Assembly (NCBI GenBank): GCA_039804245.1
Contig: JBDLWO010000153.1
Coordinates: 1 to 13,471 of the forward strand
Direction: 5' to 3'
Length of the DNA: 13,471 bases
From: M3007 sp039804245
Lineage (GTDB): Bacteria > Bacteroidota > Bacteroidia > Chitinophagales > Saprospiraceae
In this document: in pieces, positions 1 to 9,000 of the stretch
Position numbering within the stretch: the first letter of the stretch is position 1
Layout of the letters: each line of letters begins with the position of its first letter
Position numbers and translations under genes: made by a program
The notes under the pieces: generated by a model
The model's database searches: none
Seen by the model: the letters and a program-made list of their open reading frames with translations, nothing else
What the model was told of the DNA's origin: nothing

Positions 1-1250
1 GTGCAGCCATTGCCATCGGTTACCGTAACCGTATAAGTTGTTGTGACGGAAGGAGATACCGTAATCCCCGGGGCACTGCCCAGACCGCCAGACCACGCGT
101 ACGTACCCGCGCCAGAGGCGGTCAGCATAGTGCCAGTACCATTGCAAACAGTTGTGACGCCGCCAATCACTGCCGTGGGAAGCGCATTTACCGTCACCGT
201 GGCAGTCTCGCTGTCGGTGCAGCCATTGCCGTCGGTCACAACAACAGTATATGTTGTTGTGACGGAAGGAGATACCGTAATCCCCGGCGCACTACCCAGA
301 CCGCCAGACCACGCGTACGTGCCCGCGCCAGAGGAGGTCAGCATAGTGCCGGAGCCGTCGCAAACAGTTGTGACGCCACTGATTACTGCCGTGGGAAGCG
401 CATTTACCGTCACCGTGGCAGTCTCGCTGTCGGTGCAGCCATTGACGTCGGTTACCACAACAGTATATGTTGTTATGACGGAAGGAGATACCGTAATCCC
501 CGGCGCACTACCCAGACCGCCAGACCACGCGTACGTGCCCGCGCCAGAGGCGGTCAGCGTCGTGCCGGAGCCGTCGCAAACAGTTGTGACGCCGCCAATC
601 ACTGCCGTGGGAAGCGTGTTCACCGTCACCGTGGCAGTCTCGCTGTCGGTGCAGCCATTGACGTCGGTTACCACAACAGTATATGTTGTTGTGACGGAAG
701 GAGATACCGTAATTCCCGGCGCGCTGCCCAGACCGCCGGACCACGCGTACGTGCCCGCGCCAGAGGCGGTCAGCATAGTGCCGGAGCCGTCGCAAACAGT
801 TGTGACGCCGCCAATCACTGCCGTGGGAAGCGTGTTCACCGTCACCGTGACAGTCTCGCTATCGGTGCAGCCATTGCCGTCGGTTACCACAACAGTATAT
901 GTTGTTGTGACGGAAGGAGATACCGTAATCCCCGCCGTACTGCCAAGACCGCCGGACCACGCGTACGTGCCCGCGCCAGAGGCGGTCAGCGTCGTGCCGA
1001 AGCCGCTGCAAACAGTTGTGACGCCACTGATTACTGCCGTGGGAAGCGTATTTACCGTCACCGTGGCAGTCTCGCTGTCGGTGCAGCCATTACCGTCGGT
1101 TACCACAACAGTATATGTTGTTGTGACGGAAGGAGATACCGTAATCCCTGCCGTACTGCCCAGACCACCAGACCACGCGTACGTCGAACCTCCTGATGCT
1201 GTCAGCGCAGTTGATTCACCAGCACAAATATCAGTGTCAAAGGTTATCTG
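1..1250 (-). repeat. 216-bp tandem repeat array encoding 72-residue Ig/PKD-like domains
   Basis: The marker gtgcagccatt recurs at plus positions 1, 217, 433, 649, 865 and 1081, a period of exactly 216 bp, so the frame is kept. The minus strand reads one shorter first unit (residues 574-641), four full units (642-713, 714-785, 786-857, 858-929) and a partial one running off the edge. Each holds TYAWSGGLGS, the stretch TVSPSVTTTYTV and TDGNGCTDSE. Two cysteines per unit (TVC and NGC) are 47 residues apart, also in the divergent first unit, which suggests one disulfide per domain. By eye, adjacent units are about 90-95% identical in DNA. Variation clusters after the first cysteine (CNGTG, CDGSG, CSGFG). 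The array continues beyond the window. Confidence 0.93.
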
Positions 1251-2972
1251 CGCCCCAAAAACCTCCATTACATTATCTGTTATAATCACGGCAAGATCAA
1301 GACTGTCACTGAGACCAAGAGGATTTGACGACACAATGGTGACCTGATAAATGTTATCTGCGTTGTTATCACCCGGAGCCTCAAAGTCAGGATTAAATGT
1401 TTTCCACGATAACACCCCTGTCAGGGTATCAATCGAAAATCTGGAAACATCCGAACCACCGGCCAAAGAATAAGCTATACCGTTACCTTCCGAGAAAAAG
1501 GCATCACCGGATTCTGCGTCATACAGTTGCAGGCACGAATTTTCCTGTACACTGACAGCTGTATCTGAGGTAAATACGGGGGTAACTGGTGATGTAATAA
1601 CCGAAAACAACGCTCTGATTGTATCACGCCTGTCATCGGGAAATCGGGTATCCTCCACCATGATATTCACAGGAAACACTCCATTCCAGGCGGGATCAGC
1701 GATAGCCACACCCAGTTTGTTATCAGCAGAAAGAGAGGGTACAAGTGGTGAAAACTGTAACTCGTAGGGAACGGCCACGCTACCCAAACTTGCTCCGGGC
1801 ACGAAGTTGATACTGGTATTTTTCTGATACAGCCGGTCATTTTCATCGTCGTAATAACGGATGGATATACTGCCGGAAGCAACATTCTGAACCCATACAG
1901 TGTAGGCTGCAAAAGGTGGTACTCCGGACTGAGTACCAATTCCTGCAAGTGTATTATTTACAAAAACGGCGAGTCTGGATCCTGTTCCCGAGAACTGGTG
2001 GTTGGCAAAGAGCGGCCTGATCACCAGTTTCATTGCAGGAGAAACAGAAGGGACAGCAGACCAGTTTGGCATGGTATCAGAGCCAGTGTAAGGAAATACG
2101 TCGTATGAATATCGGTAATCTGTCCCATTAAAAGAAAGATAATCGTCCAGTTCCAGGGGGACAAACGTATTTCCTGTGTATATTATCTGCGGTGATACTG
2201 CTGACAGAACCGGAGGCCCGTAATCCTGAAGAACAGTGTATCTGACATAACGGCTGGCAGAGTATTGGTTTGTGGTTACCTCTGTGGCAGTAACAAGCAC
2301 GCTGTCTGTTCCGTACCACCCCGGAGAGGGTGCTACATTCAACATACCGTTCATAATAGTGGCTTGCAAATTCATACCAGCCACAGCCCCCCACGAAACT
2401 GGTTCACTATCCGCAGAAACCAGATAATCATCAAGGTTCAAATTGTCAAAAGGAATGCCCTGGAGCGTTGTATCTGCCCCCATTGGCAATAGCTCCGGCG
2501 CAAAATCCTGGAATGGGTCAATATTGACCACAAAGGGGTTGGCTACTGAACCCAGTACTTTGGTGAAAAGAAAAGTAGTGCTGGTATTCGTACCGTACAC
2601 CTGATCATCAGGGGGGTAGTAAGCCCTGAAATTCAGTATTTCTCCCGATACTGAATTGGAATACACGGTTATGAAAAAATAATCCGTACCATTAATAGTC
2701 AGGGGAGTTCCGACTCCGCGCAAACTGTTACCTGTAAATACTCCTATTCTGGCATCCTGATGTGCAACAGGCATACCATTATAATTAAGTCTGGCGATCA
2801 CCTGCATACTGAACTGGAACTCTGACGGATTGACAGACCAGGCGGGCAGTGATGCTGAAGAAGCTTTCAATCCAGTCGAAGGAAGGAATATCCAGAAGAA
2901 GAAGCCCCACCTCAAAGGGATGGGTGAAAGATACACCAACAGCGAATTATCGGACAACAAGCGACCAGACAT
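1..2972 (-). CDS. Large surface/adhesin-like protein with cadherin-like and Ig/PKD-like repeats (3' end off the left edge)
   Basis: The minus-strand frame (codons at plus positions divisible by 3) has no stop from 3098 down to the left edge. From the ATG at 2970-2972, 990 residues are visible. Residues 22-40 look like a signal-peptide core (WGFFFWIFL, then KASSA). Next come a module with WSVNP at 45-150, an Ig-like domain at about 168-248 (PFDNLNLDDYL), a second copy of the first module at 303-402, a cadherin-like domain at about 463-567 (PVFTSDTAVSVQEN; Asp-rich DNNADNIY, a possible calcium site), and from about 574 a run of Ig/PKD-like repeats of 72 residues. The repeats resemble the Ig-like domains found in Bacteroidota secreted proteins. 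The likely role is adhesion or surface structure. A T9SS sorting domain is expected at the unseen C-terminus, which is inference. It follows the 2560-residue gene by 103 bp. The start is uncertain: TTG/GTG codons at residues 12-13 would give a more ordinary signal peptide. Confidence 0.88.
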   Translation of the reverse strand, partial: MSGRLLSDNSLLVYLSPIPLRWGFFFWIFLPSTGLKASSASLPAWSVNPSEFQFSMQVIARLNYNGMPVAHQDARIGVFTGNSLRGVGTPLTINGTDYFFITVYSNSVSGEILNFRAYYPPDDQVYGTNTSTTFLFTKVLGSVANPFVVNIDPFQDFAPELLPMGADTTLQGIPFDNLNLDDYLVSADSEPVSWGAVAGMNLQATIMNGMLNVAPSPGWYGTDSVLVTATEVTTNQYSASRYVRYTVLQDYGPPVLSAVSPQIIYTGNTFVPLELDDYLSFNGTDYRYSYDVFPYTGSDTMPNWSAVPSVSPAMKLVIRPLFANHQFSGTGSRLAVFVNNTLAGIGTQSGVPPFAAYTVWVQNVASGSISIRYYDDENDRLYQKNTSINFVPGASLGSVAVPYELQFSPLVPSLSADNKLGVAIADPAWNGVFPVNIMVEDTRFPDDRRDTIRALFSVITSPVTPVFTSDTAVSVQENSCLQLYDAESGDAFFSEGNGIAYSLAGGSDVSRFSIDTLTGVLSWKTFNPDFEAPGDNNADNIYQVTIVSSNPLGLSDSLDLAVIITDNVMEVFGAQITFDTDICAGESTALTASGGSTYAWSGGLGSTAGITVSPSVTTTYTVVVTDGNGCTDSETATVTVNTLPTAVISGVTTVCSGFGTTLTASGAGTYAWSGGLGSTAGITVSPSVTTTYTVVVTDGNGCTDSETVTVTVNTLPTAVIGGVTTVCDGSGTMLTASGAGTYAWSGGLGSAPGITVSPSVTTTYTVVVTDVNGCTDSETATVTVNTLPTAVIGGVTTVCDGSGTTLTASGAGTYAWSGGLGSAPGITVSPSVITTYTVVVTDVNGCTDSETATVTVNALPTAVISGVTTVCDGSGTMLTSSGAGTYAWSGGLGSAPGITVSPSVTTTYTVVVTDGNGCTDSETATVTVNALPTAVIGGVTTVCNGTGTMLTASGAGTYAWSGGLGSAPGITVSPSVTTTYTVTVTDGNGC
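1767..2066 (-). repeat. Copy 4 of a ~105-residue module shared with the upstream giant protein
   Basis: Residues 303-402 of the leftmost gene. It is the most divergent copy: PNWSAVPSV, then AMKLVI, then LAVFVNNTLAGIG, then ISIRYYD and INFVPGASLGSVAVP. The order of conserved positions (Trp start, Met, aaF-g-elrG, f-yd, f-pd-lG, P) matches the other three copies. I cannot give a family name. Confidence 0.6.
2523..2843 (-). repeat. Copy 3 of a ~105-residue module shared with the upstream giant protein
   Basis: Residues 44-150 of the leftmost gene, directly after the signal peptide. Landmarks are AWSVNPSEFQFSMQV, RIGVFTGNSLRG, FFITVYSNSVSGEILNF and LGSVANPF. These match the copies in the 2560-residue protein (FWSVNPAQYEY, LGAFYGNEVRG, MTMYSNVFGQPISF, LGTVVSPVPF). 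Confidence 0.75.
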
Positions 2973-3037
2973 ATACTGTGAATTGATCAGGGCTGTAATC
3001 ACAACCCGGAATGATGATTTGTTTGATTCAACTTCAG

Positions 3038-3070
3038 AGACAAGGGACTGCCTGCAGCAGCCCCTTGTCT
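3038..3070 (-). terminator. Stem-loop after the 2560-residue gene, possible terminator
   Basis: AGACAAGGG (3038-3046) pairs with CCCTTGTCT (3062-3070). After one A-C mismatch, four more pairs (3048-3051 with 3057-3060) close on a 5-base loop. It starts 5 bases past the TAG stop at 3076-3078 and lies in the 103-bp gap before the next gene. On the minus strand the bases that follow (CTGAAGTTGAATC) have no clear U-run, so it could instead be an attenuator or an mRNA-stabilising 3' hairpin. Confidence 0.5.
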
Positions 3071-3075
3071 GCCTT

Positions 3076-6000
3076 CTATTGCAATATGAGTTTGCAACTC
3101 AGTACTCCGTATGAGGTTTTCAGTTGCGCCATATAGATACCCGGCTGGATATCGGCTGCAGGATTCCATGCAACAGTATTCAGTCCACTCACTGTATTCA
3201 CATTAATCCTTTCAACAAGATTACCGCAAACATCTGTTATCAGTATTTCGGCGGTTTCCTGATTTTCTGATGTGAACTGCAGAGATGTGCCTGATCGGAA
3301 AGGGTTAGGCACAGCAACGAAGTTCCTCAGCAACAGGGTTTCTTCACTGGTTGCAGTGGACTGCAGGGTGAAGGGCACAGGACTGACAACCGTTCCCAGA
3401 TGCAGGTCCGGTGTGAATACCATTGTTTCTGACAATGAAATTATCTCTCCTGTTCCGGCGTTATACAGTTTGAAACTGATTGGTTGTCCGAATACATTCG
3501 AGTACATGGTCATGAAAAACATGTGAACATTCATGGACGGGATGAATGTGGCCTGTGCCGATCCGCGAACCTCATTCCCGTAAAACGCTCCCAGCTCGAG
3601 ATTGGCAGTCGTCACGTTGGCGCCATTGGCAGACAGCATACCGATGAATGTAGAACCATACTCATACTGTGCGGGATTGACTGACCAGAATGAGGACAGA
3701 ACCGGATTTTCTCCCCGATCGGATGGGCTCTCTCCCCTGAACTGCGAATTTTCGGGATAGACAAGTGTACCCGGATTGGCGACCTTGATCTGGTACCCTT
3801 TCGGCGGTTCCATGAATTTCAGGTTGCCTATCCACCCGTGGGTTGCGTTTACATACTGGGCAAACGCTTCCTGACTCTTGATGATATCGCCTGGCGCTGA
3901 AGGCAGCGATTCGAGCGCATTGTTGATTGGCAGTGCATAGTTGGGAATATACCCAATCCAGTTCCAGCCCTGTACGACAGTTATGGGCATAGTATCCGGC
4001 GAGATCAGGTTACCAATCATGCGGAGTGTATCCCTGACCACAGACTTGTAGTTGTACATGGAAGTATTTCCGATTGTTGTCAGAGATCCGGCCCATCCTG
4101 CACCTGAGACGTACGAAGAGAACGATGACTGCGACTTGATCAGACCGTCCCCGGGATATGTCAGGAATTGCAGCGCACCGTTAATGCTGTTATCCGGGAA
4201 TTGAAGGTTAAATGAAATCCAGTTCCAGCCTATACCGAGCGGCACTTTGCGCAGGATATAATCATTGGTGTGCACTACCTGAGGAGATATTGGAGTACCA
4301 ACAACCAGATCAGGGACAAAATTGAATGATTCCTGTACAGATGCATACACCAGGCAGGACTGAGCATCCCACACAAGCAGTTGAACAGGTGACTGAAGAT
4401 CGCTGGCAGTTCCGTAAACGGTCAGATAAGCCAGATAGGTATTCAGTTGCGGTACGTACTCCACGTTACAACGACCCCTGAGCTCATCTCCGATGAACGC
4501 TGCAACCATATCTTCCGGGTCGATACTGAACTCGCCCTGGATATTGACCCTGAGTACCAGGTTCATGGTATTTTCATACTGACCGGCACTCAGATTCCAT
4601 CCGGGTCTGTCGCACAACACCCGGGCGCCAATTTTCAGCGGTTCCGAGCCGCCGTTGATGTAATTGCCCACAAGAATCGTCTTGAGCGTATCCACACCGC
4701 TCCATGAACCAATAGCCAGTGTAGAGTCCACTATAAACTGAATTGGCTTTATTTCGTTTGCCACCAGCACACCGGTATCGGGCACGACACGCACCCACGG
4801 CAAGCTGTTGATTATTTTAAATGGAACCGTTGAACCACTTCGGTTATGGATACTGGCCGTCATTATTTTGGTCTCGTGCACATCCTTTGTCATTCCAACA
4901 CTGTCTGTAAGCCAGGCCAGTTCATTTCTGTCCACCCTGAACTCCCAGGAGATTGGGCCCCCTTTGTTTCCGGTTTTGTCCTCAATATCGTGCAAATCTA
5001 CACGAAGTACCTTGTTTTCAATGAACCGGTTCGCTACATTGGGCACAATTATAATCCGGTTTTCATAGCACGACACGACCGCGTCTATCAGTTCATTGGT
5101 TTCAGTATCGTACAATCCCACATTATTCGGATTGATCTGATCCGCCTGGATCAGGTTGCAATTGATGAGCTTGTTGAAGCTGCAGGAAATTTCATCACCA
5201 TTTGAAAGTACGCCGTCGGCGGGTTCGGGTGTGCCGATCGGAGCGGGTGGTTCGCGTTCTATGCGAACAGGAATGTAATATGAACTTCCCTCCATCCCGG
5301 TGGCTGCTCCGGTACAAATTGAGATGGCGCGCAGTTCGTAATTACCGTCCACCATACCCGCAGTCTCCCATTTGAAGGTTGTTGACAAGGGTCCCAGTGT
5401 ATCTGGTTTGGGGCTGCCACTCCAGGATTGGTAAGCCGGATTCTTGGTATTCCAGCGTTCATGCGGATTGGGCGCCACAATATTCGAAGGTGCAAGAATA
5501 TTTGTCCAGATACCATTACCATCTGCTTTGCGGTATTGCACCCTTATTGACTGAAAATTGGGATCGATCAGGCTGTAGTTATTGACTATGATGTCGCGTA
5601 CAGTTGAGTTCGTGGGTGAGAGTGCAGGATCATTACTGAGAACAACGTAGTTATCGCGGGGATAATCAATATCCACTTCGCTGCACGGGCGCACGAAGGA
5701 CACACTGATATCAATCGGTGCAGCTGCCAGTGTATCCAGATAAGTGAATCCAGGACTCACAGACATATTCGTAATGCCCAGCGCTGTTGCCCTTTCAGAT
5801 TCGCAACCTGATGCAAAAGTAATAACGAGATCATAATCATATTCTATGGGACCTCGTTCCACTGTCACAATAACGGGAACAGAGGAACTCGGATCGAGCA
5901 GGTATTCCATTTCTTCATTGAGCACATCTCCATTAAGTCTGATTATGGCGCCATCCGGATTATCATCAGCATTGGCATTGGATGAAAGATAATATGGTCT

Positions 6001-9000
6001 ACTCTCGTAAGTCTGACTGACATTACCAAGATTAAACTTGAATATAGCCGGCTCCTTCGACGGCACATTTATAGCCTGCAGGGGATATCCGGCAACGGGC
6101 TGGATAGATGGCCTGTCGCGAGAAGCAGTCCCCATTTCATGTGGACAAGAGGACTGTCCCGATTTGATTTTGAAAACCGGGGTTTCGAATACAGGGTCAT
6201 TCAGCACATCCACACTGAAGGCATCACCCGCATCATCATCCGCGAGCACATAACCAATGGTGGTTGCCTTTGAGGTGATATCTTCATCGTGCCATATCTG
6301 ACTGAAATTGAGATCCAGTGAGTACGTTAGGGTCGCTCCGGCTTTAATAAACTCAAGTTTTTGATTAAGGAAACCGGAAACAAGCTCGGATAATGTGTTT
6401 TCATTTAAATCGTAATCATCACGTGAAATTGTGGAGGAGCCTTCATAACTAGAACCCGCATCGAAGGAGAAATTTTTTTCAAAACTGGCGGCAGCTTTGG
6501 TTTCTACATTCAATTGTATGTAGGATTTCCACAAATCTGCCGAGTTGCGCATGATGGCTGAACTGTCTGTTTTCCCCAATCCATCGTAGGCGACAGCCAG
6601 ATTATCGAGGTAGGGAATCAGGTAACGCCTGATGTAATACTCGGAGTAGCGGAAGATGGTGGGAGTACCGGGTTTTAAAGTGATGATCTGGTCAGCCTCG
6701 ATAACACAATTTTGTACATTTACCCGATCTGATGTACCAAAAATAATGTTTTGTGCACTACCTACATATACGTCACCACCCTGATCACCGCCAACGATCA
6801 AATCTGCATCACTGGTACTGATTGTACTGCCAAAGGTCATACAGGTTTGCCAGCCACTCTCTTTTATCTGGGAATGACCAACTGTCAAACTGGCTCCTCC
6901 TGCAACACCTGATTCAGCACTCGTAATTACTCCTGCTCCGACACCAGTGAATGTTACCACTTCGGGCGCTGCGTCAACCTCTACGCCAAGTGAAAACGCC
7001 TGCTCGTTCGTCCAGCCGAATGAATGGGCTTCACACACCGTAGAATCCTTTGAAATATACGAATAACTGGCATCTCCCGGCGGGTCTCGAAGAATAAGTG
7101 TAGGGCGTTCGGGAAGATAGGTAGTAAACCGCTCGCCATTCGGACGTGTTCCGTTGATTACGGCCACCCTGTCAGTTGATCCCTGCCGCCCATCAGGAGT
7201 AGTAGCAATAATCTGAATTGTTTTGTAGTAAGGTGGTATCGGATTGGCGCTACCCACTGAAAACTTGTATTCGTGTGTAGTCTGAGGATGAGTCACCCTG
7301 CTGATTCCCCCATTCTGGATATATATACCTGTCAGTAATGTGTCAACCTCCAATTTCAAATATGGAGCTTCAGTATCAGGATACCAGGGTACATCACTGA
7401 ATAGCGCTCCCACCATTGTATCTCTTGTTCCACCCCCTGCTATGATACTGAAAACACCAGAACTGTTGGTTGTTGTCGAATGAGTTTCACGGTAATAGGC
7501 ATCGGAAACTGCTGAAGTTGCAGTTGGCTGTAATGTGACCCGAACTTTCACTGCCCTGTTGGCCAGGGGGTTATTGTTGTGATCAGTTACTGTGCCGGTG
7601 CGGGAGAGAACGGCAGCTGCCAGACTGGTATCTTTTACCTCATCTCCCAGTCCATTTACAAACCTGATATCTGCTTCGTTCAGAATACATGTACCCCCCG
7701 GATATTGTTCCTGCACCCTTAGTTTGATTGTCACATTATCACCCTGATCCAATACAGCAGTTGCATCGGATGCAACCAGTTCGTGTGAGTTTTGATCAAT
7801 TGTTACCGTACTTCCGGAGAAATTACCCCCACTTATTGTATGTTCGCTGTAGGTGTATTCCTGTCCGCCAATTACAACAGCACTGTTACTGACGAAATAA
7901 TCCGTATTGTTATACGTCACCTTGACAGGACTGGCGCTGTAATCTGCAGCAGCACCCAGAGGAAGTGGCGGATTCCAGCGTCTGATTATACCCGCAGTGA
8001 AGTCGGATATTGAACCCAAGGGAAGCACAGGACTCCAATACTTCAAATCGGAACAGTCGTTTGCCAGACCTTCGTAAATATCTACCTCCGGATCCGGATT
8101 AATATACACAAACTCCACTGCAGTGTCCTTTCTGGTTATATCAACCGTAATGGCACCCAGCGACTGAATGGCGTTTTTGATGTCATTATTTTCATGTGAA
8201 AATAATCCGACACTCAGTTGTCTCAGGGGCGGTACATCCGTAAAGGTATAGGTTGTGCCATCCGTCATGGTTCCATATCGCTCGAAACAGTCAGCTTCAG
8301 AATTGCGAATTTGCAACACAAGACTCCCGTATGATGTTCCCAGATTATCGCCCAGCGTGCTCATCTTGCAATCCCCGCCAACCACAGATACTGTTACATT
8401 TCTTGATGTAACATCGCTGAACAATATGCCTGCAACTGGTGTAGTAACGTTGTCAATTTCCCATAAAGAGGGCAAAAACTGGTGATCTTCAAACCTGGGG
8501 ACGAGTTTGAAACTCTTTCCTGATTCCGCTTCAAGAGTAAATTTGCCAGTTGAATCCGTCAGAACTTTGGGCGAAAAGGAGACTCCCTCATCTGTAATTT
8601 CAATACCCGGTACAAAACAATCAGTATTTTTGTACCTCACGTATCCGGTAACCGGAATCGTTGACTTGTCAATAAAATCAACCAGATCCACTGATGTTAC
8701 ACTCGGATTCAAACTGACCTGACGTGTAGCCGGCGAAAACTCGTGCGGAGTTGTTATTTGCCTGTTTGTGAAAGATGACCATTCCGCTCCGTGTACGGTT
8801 CCTCTACCCAAAAGCATGGAGCCAGAACTGCTGAGACTGACTCCGTTACCCTCGTCCAGCGCAAAATACACCCGAAGCCCTTTTTCTGTAACCATCCTGC
8901 TGTCATTGACATGTGCCAGAATGACTGTCTGGCTCAGGGTGGAATCGTACACGGCCAATTCGTCAATGAATCCGCCGTATGCGTCCGCGAGCACGCTGCT

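Noticed and set aside
508..795. A short minus-strand frame inside the repeats
   Set aside because: It is another frame of the same repeats, rich in Arg/His, with no domain pattern.
1..1250. A CRISPR array or satellite
   Set aside because: The units are 216 bp, without unique spacers, and are coding in one unbroken frame.
43..1347. A 434-residue open frame on the plus strand through the repeats
   Set aside because: It is the antisense of the Ig/PKD-like array. It is open because the same stop-free 216-bp unit is repeated. The minus frame has the conserved TYTVVVTDGNGC domain and runs on as a long gene beyond the array.
2830..3114. A 94-residue plus-strand frame across the gap between the giant genes
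   Set aside because: It overlaps the adhesin start, the hairpin and the end of the 2560-residue gene, and has no recognisable features.
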